Of a stretch of 32,370 nt of DNA, positions 17,785 to 24,714 are shown piece by piece. Under the pieces are notes generated by a model. That model ran no database searches. It had not been told where the DNA came from and saw only the letters and a list, made by a program, of their open reading frames with translations. The stretch spans positions 1 through 32,370 of the forward strand of contig JABCZL010000030.1 of NCBI GenBank assembly GCA_013289685.1, in the 5' to 3' direction. How positions within the stretch are numbered: position 1 is the first letter of the stretch; every line of letters begins with the position of its first letter. A program made the translations under genes and the position numbers. Source of the DNA: Acidobacteriota bacterium. Lineage in GTDB: Bacteria > Acidobacteriota > Terriglobia > Terriglobales > Acidobacteriaceae.

Positions 17785-18141
17785 TTAATTCTCCTCGGCC
17801 GCGGGCCACATTATGCGTGCGACCGCTTCCGCCATCTGCTTCCATTGCGATTCTTCGACCACAAGTTGCTTTCGGCCCTTATCCGTAAGCCGGTAATACT
17901 TGAATTCCCGATTGCGATCCGGAGCTGTCTCCCATTTGGAGACAACCCATCCCCGCTTCTCCAGACGATGCAAGGCAGGATAAAGCGACCCGTGCTGCAT
18001 CTGCAGAAAGTCATTCGTGGTCCGCTGAATGTGCTTGCCGATCTCGTGGCCATGAGCATGCCCATAGAGAAGAGTCCGCAGGATGAGCATGTCTAACGTG
18101 CCTTGAAGAAGACCGGCACGCTGTTGTTTTGGATTCGCCAT
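17785..18141 (-). CDS. PadR-family transcriptional regulator
   Basis: 118 residues with 'LLQGTLDMLILRTLLYGHAHGHEIGKHI', 'MQHGSLYPALHRLEKRGWVVSKW' and 'FKYYRLTDKGRKQL'. I choose ATG 18141; the open frame reaches a TTG at 18150. It heads the operon with the permease at 15141-17771 and probably represses it until a ligand binds. Confidence 0.9.
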   Translation of the reverse strand: MANPKQQRAGLLQGTLDMLILRTLLYGHAHGHEIGKHIQRTTNDFLQMQHGSLYPALHRLEKRGWVVSKWETAPDRNREFKYYRLTDKGRKQLVVEESQWKQMAEAVARIMWPAAEEN

Positions 18142-18145
18142 GGAA

Positions 18146-18199
18146 GACAATCTACCCCCGATGGCGATGATGGTAGACGTTCGACCACCGCTTCGTCAA
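18146..18199 (-). promoter_or_regulatory. promoter and leader of the second padR operon
   Basis: On the minus strand TTGACG (18194-18199) and TACCAT (18170-18175) are 18 bases apart. The leader between promoter and start contains GGGTAGATTGTC (complement at 18146-18157), shared with the first padR promoter. The shared 12-mer is a candidate PadR operator. Confidence 0.45.
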
Positions 18200-18237
18200 G
18201 AAAGAAGTGAACGTTGATTTTCGAATATCGCTTTCAG

Positions 18238-18260
18238 GCCGGTTCGCTCATCGAACCGGC
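18238..18260 (+). repeat. perfect hairpin left of the recombinase element
   Basis: Arms GCCGGTTCG and CGAACCGGC are perfectly complementary around CTCAT. There is no T-run, so a simple terminator is unlikely. It lies 24 bases left of the split repeat that flanks the recombinase. Confidence 0.6.
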
Positions 18261-18283
18261 TTCTGGGGATTGTGTGTTCTGGG

Positions 18284-19360
18284 TGGTTTGTCGGCAAACC
18301 GGAAACGATCCTGAAACGGGCTTCGAGCCCATCAGCCTCCAACTGAATGACCATACTGATCGCGGCGTGGGAGGCAGCCAGTATGGCTCATCGGAAGACA
18401 TCGAAACGCTCCAAGGCAAAAGCAACGCTTAGGCTAGCCGATTTGGAGCACTCGAAGAATGCGGTTCTTCACTCACTCGGCGCAGCCAGTTCGCAAGAAT
18501 CATACGGCCATGCCATCGACGAATTCATCGGATGGTATTGTTCCGAACCGCGTCTGGCCTTTAACCGAACTGTCGTCCTTCGCTACCGGTTCTTTCTCGA
18601 ACAGAAGAACCTAGCGCCCTCAACGATCAATGTGCGCTTAGCCGCTGTGAGGCGTCTCGCCTATGAAGCCTCCGATACTGGCCTTCTGAGTCCTGACCTA
18701 GCCGCAGGAATCCGCCGCGTCAAAGGCGCAAAGCCTCTGGGAGTAAGGATCGGCAACTGGTTGACCGTTGACCAGTCCAAGACCTTGCTCGGTGAACGAC
18801 CGTCAAGCAGTCTCCGCGGCAAACGTGATCGTGCGATTCTGGCACTTCTCATTGGATGTGGCCTGCGACGGGCCGAGGTGGTTGGACTCGAAACGGAAGA
18901 TTTCCAGATCCGTGAGGAGCACTGCGTAATCGCTGACCTGATTGGCAAAGGAAAACACATCCGCACTGTTCCCGTTCCAAGGTGGGCGAAACGCGCCGTC
19001 GATGAGTGGACCACGGCGGCTGGCATCAACACTGGAGCGATCTTCCGCCGAGTGAGTCGACTGGATAAGATTTGGGGCGACAGCATCACGCCCAAGGCCA
19101 TCTGGCACGTGGTGAAAGCGGCCGCCAGACGTGCCGATATCAAGAATCTTGCTCCCCATGACTTGCGTCGCACCTGCGCACGGTTATGCCATTTAGCGGG
19201 CGGAGAACTTGAGCAGATTCAGTTATTGTTGGGGCATGCATCCGTTCAAACAACTGAACGCTATCTTGGCTGTAAGCAGAAACTCAGCCAAGCCGTAAAC
19301 GACAACCTCGGATTGGAATTCACCTGACAGGTGGTGACCCAGAAGCCGACTTTTGGCCCA
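18284..19360 (+). mobile_element. recombinase element framed by a split hairpin repeat
   Basis: The left end (18284-18325) carries the first part of the hairpin repeat: GGTTTG, TCGG, CAAACC, then GGAAACGATCCTGAAACGGG and CTTCGAG. The right end (19341-19356) carries the last part, AGAAGCCGACTTTTGG, matching the GAAGCCGACTTCGGG end of the other copies. The recombinase gene fills the space where other copies have only a loop of about 10 bases. This suggests an autonomous element whose short relatives elsewhere in the window are gene-less derivatives. Ends and target duplication are not defined. Confidence 0.5.
18383..19327 (+). CDS. tyrosine recombinase (XerC/D-like integrase)
   Basis: A 314-residue site-specific recombinase. 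ATG 18383 follows GGGAGGCAGCCAGT and is preferred to the ATG at 18347, which has no ribosome site. The N-terminal SAM-like DNA-binding domain spans about residues 25-110 ('SYGHAIDEFIGWYCSE', 'APSTINVRLAAVRRLAYEA'). The catalytic domain has all six key residues: Arg in 'GCGLRRAEVVGL', Lys in 'GKGKHIRTVPVP', His and Arg in 'HDLRRTCARL', His in 'LLGHASVQTTERYLG' and the Tyr nucleophile in the same motif. No stop or frameshift, so it is probably active. Close relatives, as I recall, are multi-copy in soil acidobacteria. It has no excisionase, phage or conjugation gene nearby. Confidence 0.9.
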   Translation: MAHRKTSKRSKAKATLRLADLEHSKNAVLHSLGAASSQESYGHAIDEFIGWYCSEPRLAFNRTVVLRYRFFLEQKNLAPSTINVRLAAVRRLAYEASDTGLLSPDLAAGIRRVKGAKPLGVRIGNWLTVDQSKTLLGERPSSSLRGKRDRAILALLIGCGLRRAEVVGLETEDFQIREEHCVIADLIGKGKHIRTVPVPRWAKRAVDEWTTAAGINTGAIFRRVSRLDKIWGDSITPKAIWHVVKAAARRADIKNLAPHDLRRTCARLCHLAGGELEQIQLLLGHASVQTTERYLGCKQKLSQAVNDNLGLEFT

Positions 19361-19406
19361 TGGTAAGACTCTTTCTTCCGAAAGGCACAATTTGGAGGAA
19401 GGATCC

Positions 19407-19435
19407 TGTAACTTTCCATGGTGCTTCACATCCCA
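19407..19435 (+). promoter_or_regulatory. ECF-sigma-like promoter of the MXKDX gene
   Basis: TGTAACTTT begins at 19407 and TCCCA lies at 19431-19435, with 16 bases between AACTT and TCCCA. The same arrangement stands before the molybdoenzyme operon (22655-22683) and the beta-propeller gene (22859-22888), and it resembles the GAACTT-N16-TCTRA type of ECF promoter. The likely regulator is the ECF sigma factor at 20487-21143. Confidence 0.6.
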
Positions 19436-19441
19436 TGTATG

Positions 19442-19459
19442 CGCCCAGGTTCCTGGGCG
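19442..19459 (+). promoter_or_regulatory. 5'-terminal mRNA hairpin of the MXKDX gene
   Basis: CGCCCAGG and CCTGGGCG are perfect complements, starting about 7 bases after the predicted -10. The message would therefore begin with a stable stem, which often protects mRNA from 5' decay. The ribosome site lies 20 bases further on and stays free. Confidence 0.4.
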
Positions 19460-19489
19460 TCAATTCGAACGTGAATAGGAGAAAAGTTC

Positions 19490-19786
19490 ATGAACAAGAT
19501 GATTCGCAGGTTGATGGCAATGTGTCTTCTGGCAGTGTCGCTTTCGGCTTTTGCACAGTCTGGCGATGCCATGAAGCAAGACACCATGAAACAGGACGAC
19601 AGTATGAAACAGGGCGACAGCATGAAGAAAGACGACATGAAAAAGGACAAGAAGTCCAAGAAGAAGGCGAAGAAGGACGGCAGTATGAAACAGGGCGACA
19701 GCATGAAGAAGGACGACATGAAGAAAGACGACAGCATGAAGCACGACGACAGCATGAAGCACGACGACAGCATGAAGCAGAACTAG
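19490..19786 (+). CDS. exported Met-rich MXKDX pentapeptide-repeat protein
   Basis: A 98-residue protein with an AGGAG ribosome site and a signal peptide ending 'LSAFAQ' at about residue 23. The mature part is a chain of repeats of the form S-M-K-x-D (SMKQGD, SMKKDD, SMKHDD) around a Lys-rich centre 'KKDKKSKKKAKKDG'. It has 11 Met in about 75 mature residues and no Cys. This matches the 'pentapeptide MXKDX repeat' family. In Azospira suillum a comparable Met-rich periplasmic peptide (MrpX) soaks up hypochlorite by Met oxidation and is repaired by a YedY-type reductase. The presence of such a reductase 2 kb away, and the same promoter type, make that role likely here, by inference. Confidence 0.85.
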   Translation: MNKMIRRLMAMCLLAVSLSAFAQSGDAMKQDTMKQDDSMKQGDSMKKDDMKKDKKSKKKAKKDGSMKQGDSMKKDDMKKDDSMKHDDSMKHDDSMKQN

Positions 19787-19953
19787 CACCCGCCTGCGTT
19801 CTTCCGGTTCGAGTTCAGGGTAGCTGGTGCGGGCGTTATCACCGACTACCTTGAGCCTTCCCCTCGGCCCAATTCAGAACACCCTTCGCCCGCTCTTAAT
19901 GCACTCGTCTTCTCGAGCGAAGGCCTGCCGATTGCTATCAGCACAAGCTGAGA

Positions 19954-20493
19954 TCAGGCGGTCAGATACTTTTTCATGCAGCGGACGCAAGGGGCATATC
20001 CCTGTCGCAGCGCTTCCCGAGCCTGGATTGTCCGAATGTGGGCTTTGTCGTGGATGAAGGGACATCCAGCTGCGTGAAAAGTTTTTCCATCCCCCGAAAC
20101 GATCACCAACATATCCGGGGGCACGCGAGCACCGGGCTGTGCATGTTCTGAACGCAGTTCTGGACGGCTAAAGACCGAAGATCTAGCCACCTCGAAACTG
20201 CCGGCGACCAGGACTGCCGCGGCGGCGGCGACCATCCATCCAAGAAAGCTTCGGCGGTTACCAGGCATATTTTCTTCCAGCCTCCGATGCAAACGGTGGC
20301 TGAACCCCAGCGGCACTTCAAACATCCTTTCGTCGCCATACAGCTGAACCACATTACGCGTACCGTCAAGCACAGCTGTGCAGTGCTTGCAGCCACGGAG
20401 ATGGTCTTCCATGGCGGTGCGCAGGCTTGCATCGACTTCACCTTCAAGGTAATTCGAGATCTCCCGCCACACTTCTTCGCAGCTGACTACCAT
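19954..20493 (-). CDS. zinc-finger anti-sigma factor with extra Cys/His module
   Basis: 179 residues in three parts. Residues 1-45 are an anti-sigma zinc-finger domain with the redox-type HX3CX2C motif ('DHLRGCKHC', with Cys5 as possible fourth ligand). One membrane helix follows at about 83-99 ('FLGWMVAAAAAVLVAGSF'). The C-terminal part, predicted outside the membrane, has 'FHAAGCPFIHDK' and 'GYAPCVRCMKKYL', a compact Cys/His pattern that looks metal-binding. The start overlaps the sigma gene stop (ATGGTAG), so the two are co-translated. It probably holds the sigma factor inactive until a signal, plausibly an oxidant, is sensed. Confidence 0.85.
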   Translation of the reverse strand: MVVSCEEVWREISNYLEGEVDASLRTAMEDHLRGCKHCTAVLDGTRNVVQLYGDERMFEVPLGFSHRLHRRLEENMPGNRRSFLGWMVAAAAAVLVAGSFEVARSSVFSRPELRSEHAQPGARVPPDMLVIVSGDGKTFHAAGCPFIHDKAHIRTIQAREALRQGYAPCVRCMKKYLTA

Positions 20494-21143
20494 GGCTTCG
20501 TCCCCTTAGCAAGAAACAGCTTACTGCTCCAGCTACCGCCGAACCCCGTAGCCAGCAGATCGCGCAGCATCAGCCGCGCCCGCAGCAAGCGCGTCTTGAC
20601 CGATGCCGTTGAGATCCCGAGAGCCTTGGCGGTCTCTTCGATGCTCAAGTGCTGCATGTCGCGCAGGACAAATGTTTCGCGGTACTTCTCTCCGAGCGAG
20701 GCCAACGCTTCGGCCAGCTTCTGCCGGACTTCCTTGCGTTCCAGGGTCTCCAAAGGGATTTCGCGCCAGTCGGCAAAATCGCGGGGAGTATAGTTGCCTT
20801 CCTCGTCCTGACGGTCAACGATCGGCTCCATAATGTTGGCGTGTTCTTTCCTCCTCCACATACGCGCCTCGTTAATGGTGATCTGGGTCAGCCAGGTGCT
20901 GAACCGCGCCTCCGCACGGAACTGCCGGATGTGCTTAAAGGCTTTCAGCATCGCCTCCTGGGCCACGTCTTCGGCATCCGCCTCATTCCGTAAGATGGCA
21001 AAGGCCGCAGAGTACACGCGCCTTTCGTAAGGCCGGATCAACTCATAGAAGAGATCGTGCTCGCCGTTCCGGATACGCTGGATCAGCATCTCTTCGTTGA
21101 ATGGTTTCGCTGGAGGTTCCAGCGAAGTCACTTCTTCCGGCAT
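20487..21143 (-). CDS. ECF RNA polymerase sigma factor
   Basis: 218 residues, start after GAGGAACG. Region 2 is seen at about 27-98 ('LFYELIRPYERRVYSAAFAI', 'DAEDVAQEAMLKAFKHIRQF', 'FSTWLTQITINEARMWRR') and region 4 at about 137-198 ('LASLGEKYRETFVLRDMQHL', 'SIEETAKALGISTASVKTRL'). No other sigma domains. It sits 40 bases after the cytochrome b gene and overlaps its anti-sigma factor by 7 bases. Three nearby units share an ECF-like promoter, including the one that heads its own operon, so positive self-regulation is expected. Confidence 0.93.
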   Translation of the reverse strand: MPEEVTSLEPPAKPFNEEMLIQRIRNGEHDLFYELIRPYERRVYSAAFAILRNEADAEDVAQEAMLKAFKHIRQFRAEARFSTWLTQITINEARMWRRKEHANIMEPIVDRQDEEGNYTPRDFADWREIPLETLERKEVRQKLAEALASLGEKYRETFVLRDMQHLSIEETAKALGISTASVKTRLLRARLMLRDLLATGFGGSWSSKLFLAKGTKPW

Positions 21144-21183
21144 CGTTCCTCACTGTTAGCTTCACTGCAGTTACAGACCGTCA

Positions 21184-21879
21184 CTATTCTGATCGGTATT
21201 CCGGGTCCTTTTTCCATCCTGTGAACATGGAGACGAAGTTATTCCAGCCATGGAGCACCACCATCACCAGATGCCCGAACACGAACGCCAGCATCGCCCA
21301 CATGATCAGGAAATGCCATAACCGGGCCCAGTGAAAGCCTCCCATGATCCATGCCAGCCACGAGAACTGGACTGGTTTCCATATAGCGAGACCGGTCAGT
21401 ACCGACAATGCGCCCAGTCCGATCGCAGAGGTGTATGCGTGCTTCTGTAGCGCGTTATAGGCTTCTCTGGCGGGCGGCTTGGGGCCGAAAAGGAAGTAGT
21501 GGCGCACCATCGGCCACACGCAAGGGAGATCACGTCGTACGAAGAGCACCTGCTTGTAGTTTCCGCTGAAGATCTGGTAGCCGATGTACAGCAGTCCGGT
21601 CCCGATGTAGATCCACATAAAGGTGAGGTGCCACTGGAGCGCGCCTCCCAGCCATCCGCCGAGCGCGAAAGCTTTGGGCCAGTTGAGGAGATCCTTTTGT
21701 GGGATTTTTGCTCCGAAGCTAGGAAAGGCGCGGAAGATCTGCACACCGCTTCCGGCCAGCACGAACAGCGAGACGGCGTTCACCCAGTGGCAAAGGCGAA
21801 CCACAAATGGGTGTTCATACACCGCTTCTGTTACTTCTCCTGTCTTCACGTTTTCGATTGCAATCGCGCGAGTTGCCAT
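21184..21879 (-). CDS. cytochrome b (b561-type) membrane subunit
   Basis: 231 residues with about four membrane helices and paired His ligands typical of the bacterial cytochrome b561 / hydrogenase-type b family: 'RLCHWVNAVSLFVLAGSGVQ', 'LQWHLTFMWIYIGTGLLYIG', 'KHAYTSAIGLGALSVLTGLA', 'RLWHFLIMWAMLAFVFGHLV'. I start at ATG 21879 because CCGGAG lies 8 bases upstream; ATG 21885 would be too close to it. The ribosome site overlaps the end of the molybdoenzyme gene, so the two form one unit in which this protein passes quinol electrons to the periplasmic reductase, like YedZ-type partners. Confidence 0.88.
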   Translation of the reverse strand: MATRAIAIENVKTGEVTEAVYEHPFVVRLCHWVNAVSLFVLAGSGVQIFRAFPSFGAKIPQKDLLNWPKAFALGGWLGGALQWHLTFMWIYIGTGLLYIGYQIFSGNYKQVLFVRRDLPCVWPMVRHYFLFGPKPPAREAYNALQKHAYTSAIGLGALSVLTGLAIWKPVQFSWLAWIMGGFHWARLWHFLIMWAMLAFVFGHLVMVVLHGWNNFVSMFTGWKKDPEYRSE

Positions 21880-21894
21880 AGTCATCGCTCCGGG

Positions 21895-22614
21895 CTAAAG
21901 ACCATAGAATTCAGAGTAGCCTTGGTCTTCCCAGTACCCGGCTTTCTCTAACACGTGGCTCACCTTGAGATCGGTGAGATACTTTGCCTGCTTGTAGCCA
22001 ATCTTCGTGGGAACGCTCAGACGCAGCGGAGCGCCGTGTTCGCGGGTCAGCGACTGGCCGTACATTTCGTAACAGAGCAAAGACTGCGGATGCGCGGCGG
22101 TCGCCATGTCGAGCGACTCGTAATAGTCATCCGCGCACTCGACGGTCACGAAGCGGGCGGTCGGATCAGCGCCGATCATCTTGAGGAAGTCCGAGAGGCG
22201 CGCGCCGCCGAACCGGCCAATCACGTCCCATCCCTCGACGCAAACGTGCCGTGTGTTTTGCGTGAACCTGGGCAAAGCCTGAATCTGCGCGAGAGTGTAC
22301 TCTCCCGGCTTTTGTACCGCGCCCGTCACCGTAAGAGTCCACTTGTCGAAATCCACTTGCGGGTCATCGATGTCGTAGTCGTTAATCGGGAACTTATCGA
22401 GAGGGGTCAGCTCTGAGTCAGCAAATGTGGGCGCCAAATGGCCGGAGCGGAAGAGCCTTGCCGAGGTCCAATCGCTGAAGCCAAGACCGCCTTTGAGGAG
22501 TGGCTTCTGCAATTGCGGGATAGCAAAAGCGCCCAGCGCTATCACCGGTGTGAGTTTCAACAACTCACGCCGGCTGATGGTTTTGAACTTGCGGCTGTCA
22601 GTCCGTGAGTACAT
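21895..22614 (-). CDS. TAT-exported molybdopterin oxidoreductase, MsrP/YedY-like
   Basis: 239 residues from ATG 22614, which follows GGAGAGCGGTT. The N-terminus has a twin-arginine signal ('SRRELLKL' then 'LTPVIALGAFAIP'). The body is an oxidoreductase molybdopterin-binding domain: 'WTLTVTGAVQKPGEYTLAQI', the molybdenum-ligand Cys in 'TRHVCVEGWDVIGRFGGARL', and 'REHGAPLRLSVPTKIGYK'. This is the sulfite-oxidase / MsrP (YedY) fold without a dimerisation domain. Next to a cytochrome b, an ECF sigma pair and a Met-rich exported protein, the best guess is periplasmic methionine-sulfoxide reduction; sulfite or another S/N-oxide substrate is possible. Confidence 0.9.
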   Translation of the reverse strand: MYSRTDSRKFKTISRRELLKLTPVIALGAFAIPQLQKPLLKGGLGFSDWTSARLFRSGHLAPTFADSELTPLDKFPINDYDIDDPQVDFDKWTLTVTGAVQKPGEYTLAQIQALPRFTQNTRHVCVEGWDVIGRFGGARLSDFLKMIGADPTARFVTVECADDYYESLDMATAAHPQSLLCYEMYGQSLTREHGAPLRLSVPTKIGYKQAKYLTDLKVSHVLEKAGYWEDQGYSEFYGL

Positions 22615-22654
22615 AACCGCTCTCCATTGCAGACGATAAGAGCCCGAGATTATA

Positions 22655-22683
22655 TGAGATTTACGAATCAGCAAAAAGTTACA
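22655..22683 (-). promoter_or_regulatory. ECF-sigma-like promoter of the molybdoenzyme-sigma operon
   Basis: On the minus strand TGTAAC runs from 22683 to 22678, continues TTTTT, and TCTCA lies at 22659-22655. The gap from AACTT to TCTCA is 16 bases. The leader to ATG 22614 is about 33 bases. Confidence 0.65.
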
Positions 22684-22858
22684 AACCGACCGTTCTGCGT
22701 AAGGACAATTTCACCGGGCGGGCTCTGGACCCCACCGCGCCACCCTCTCCTTCACGAGCACCCCTCAAGCCAGATCGGTGACAAAGTCAGAAACCTTATC
22801 GTTGTAGTATCCGTCAAAGTGTACGCAATTGCCCTCCGCTCAAGAAATTCGCAAACTC

Positions 22859-22888
22859 TGTAACTTTTTCTCGGGCGAATCGCTCTCA
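22859..22888 (+). promoter_or_regulatory. ECF-sigma-like promoter of the beta-propeller gene
   Basis: TGTAACTTTTT begins at 22859 and TCTCA is at 22884-22888, with a 17-base gap after AACTT. It faces away from the molybdoenzyme promoter 176 bases to the left. Confidence 0.6.
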
Positions 22889-22987
22889 TTCACACGCACC
22901 GCTTGAACCATTGGGCACAGGACTGTGTGTGTTCAGTTGCCTTATCGATCAGGCTGCGTGCGACTCAAAACCATGGGAGTTAACGTA

Positions 22988-24121
22988 ATGCGTAGGGTAC
23001 TTCGCACGCTATTCATGGCCGGACTAGCTATTGGTCTGGCTTCGCCGGGGCTCAGCAACGCACAAACTGGAGATTCAGACAACACTGGCGCTGTGTTTGT
23101 TATGACCAACGCCGTCGACAAGAACGAAGTGATCGCATACCGTCGTGCTTCTAGCGGCACGTTGCAGGAAGCCGGCAGGTTCGCAACCGGCGGCCGAGGG
23201 AGCGGTGGTAACAACGATCCCTTGGAATCTCAAGGGTCGTTAACACTCAGCCAGGATCATTCGCTGCTGTTCGCAGTGAATGCAGGCAGCGGCAGTGTCT
23301 CTGTGTTTAGCGTTCACGGCTCCCAGCTATGGCTGGTGGACAAAGTGATCTCCGGAGGCAGCGAACCGAATGCAGTGGCGCAGCACGGAAATCTTGTGTA
23401 CGTCAGCAACGTAGGCGGCAGCAGCAGCGTCGTTGGCTTCAGACTGGATCATGGCAAGCTTAAGCAAATTCCCAATTCCACTCAATTTCTTTCCACGAAT
23501 AATTCGGGTGCGGGAGGTTTGGCATTCAGTCCAGACGGCAGGTTTCTGGTGGTGGTTGAACGTTTGACCAACGACATTGACGTGTTCAGTGTCCAGGGAG
23601 ATAGCACATTGTCTCCGATCGTGGTGAACCCGAGTGCAGGCCCTGGCGCATTCTCAGTGAGTTTCGCTCCGAACGGGGCCGCTCTCATCTCCGAGACCGG
23701 TCCTTCTGGAGTGCCCAACGGCTCGGCGATTTCATCCTACGAAATCGGCACCAACGGCACGCTATCTCCTATCAGCACCAGTGTTCCGACGCTAGGAGCG
23801 GCGAACTGCTGGAATGTGGTCACCCCAGATGGTAGCTTCGTTTATACCTCCAACGCAGGCTCATCCACCATCTCTGGGTTCGCCATCGCGAACACTGGAG
23901 CATTGACTCCATTGTCAGGAACGATTGTCGGAACCAACCCCGAGGGATCAACCAACCTCGATATCACGGTCAGCTCCGATGGCAAGTTTATCTACACCTT
24001 GAACTCAGTGGCTGGTGCCATCGGCATTTTTGCGGTTCAGAAAGATGGGACGCTACTTAATGTTGGGTTCGCCAGCGGTGTCTCTCCGCTCAGCGGCTTC
24101 AACGGAATCGCGGCGTTCTAA
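22988..24121 (+). CDS. secreted beta-propeller protein (lactonase-like)
   Basis: ATG 22988 is 8 bases after GGGAG and begins a signal peptide ('LFMAGLAIGLASPGLSNAQ'); an earlier in-frame ATG at 22973 has no ribosome site. The 377-residue product has seven or so repeats of about 45-50 residues with propeller turns such as 'LTLSQDHSLLFAVNAGSGSV', 'LAFSPDGRFLVVVERLTNDI', 'VTPDGSFVYTSNAGSSTISG' and 'VSSDGKFIYTLNSVAGAIG'. This is the 6-phosphogluconolactonase-like / YVTN propeller group. Being exported, it is unlikely to be the sugar lactonase. The shared ECF-like promoter places it in the same regulon as the reductase. Confidence 0.85.
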   Translation: MRRVLRTLFMAGLAIGLASPGLSNAQTGDSDNTGAVFVMTNAVDKNEVIAYRRASSGTLQEAGRFATGGRGSGGNNDPLESQGSLTLSQDHSLLFAVNAGSGSVSVFSVHGSQLWLVDKVISGGSEPNAVAQHGNLVYVSNVGGSSSVVGFRLDHGKLKQIPNSTQFLSTNNSGAGGLAFSPDGRFLVVVERLTNDIDVFSVQGDSTLSPIVVNPSAGPGAFSVSFAPNGAALISETGPSGVPNGSAISSYEIGTNGTLSPISTSVPTLGAANCWNVVTPDGSFVYTSNAGSSTISGFAIANTGALTPLSGTIVGTNPEGSTNLDITVSSDGKFIYTLNSVAGAIGIFAVQKDGTLLNVGFASGVSPLSGFNGIAAF

Positions 24122-24127
24122 CATTTT

Positions 24128-24163
24128 CCTGTGAGTTGCGATTTCACGATCGCAACTCACAGG
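24128..24163 (+). terminator. terminator after the beta-propeller gene
   Basis: A perfect 14-bp stem, CCTGTGAGTTGCGA and TCGCAACTCACAGG, with an 8-base loop, 7 bases after the stop and followed by GTTGTTTAT. Confidence 0.85.
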
Positions 24164-24242
24164 GTTGTTTATAAATTGAAAAGCAATCTTCGAAACTGCT
24201 GTATTTCTACGGATACAGACATTTGACTTCAAGGAGTGTGAA

Positions 24243-24575
24243 ATGGGTAACGTTAAGTTGATCGTAGTCTATCCATGTCCCAAAGACATCGAATCCTTCG
24301 AGCGGGTATATAAGAACGAACATGTGCCCATGGCCGTCGAGAAGCTTGGCGGCAAGACAAAAACTGTGGCGAGCAAAATCGTTGGTTCCCCACAAGGGAC
24401 ACCACCCTTCCATCGCATTGCAGAGATCCATTTCCCCTCCATGGAGGCTCTGCAAGCTTGCGCCGCATCGGACGGCGGCAAACAGACGCTCGCGAATGCA
24501 GTGGCAATTTCTTCCGGCGGCGCACCGATCTTCCTGGTCGCCGAAGAGGAAGTATTCGAGTTTCAAGGGAAGTGA
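24243..24575 (+). CDS. EthD-domain protein
   Basis: 110 residues, start after CAAGGAGTG. It has the features of the EthD / dimeric alpha-beta barrel family: 'VKLIVVYPCPKDIESFERVY', 'NEHVPMAVEKLGG', 'FHRIAEIHFPSMEALQACAA' and 'LVAEEEVFEF'. These small dimers usually bind or convert small hydrophobic compounds; the substrate is unknown. It has no signal peptide and seems to be a single-gene unit. Confidence 0.9.
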   Translation: MGNVKLIVVYPCPKDIESFERVYKNEHVPMAVEKLGGKTKTVASKIVGSPQGTPPFHRIAEIHFPSMEALQACAASDGGKQTLANAVAISSGGAPIFLVAEEEVFEFQGK

Positions 24576-24714
24576 CTTATCGCCTGAGAGTTGAAAGTGT
24601 TCGCATAACGGGCCGCAGGCAGAGCAGCAGGAATATGGTGGCGGCGGGATTTTCCGGCAAGCGCTACTTACGATTGCAGGTGTTGTTGTTTTGTAGCCTG
24701 AATCTCGCCCTTGA

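Noticed and set aside
19559..19784. Short near-identical DNA repeats, CRISPR-like at first glance
   Set aside because: They are in-frame codons of the MXKDX repeat protein with no spacers of constant length.
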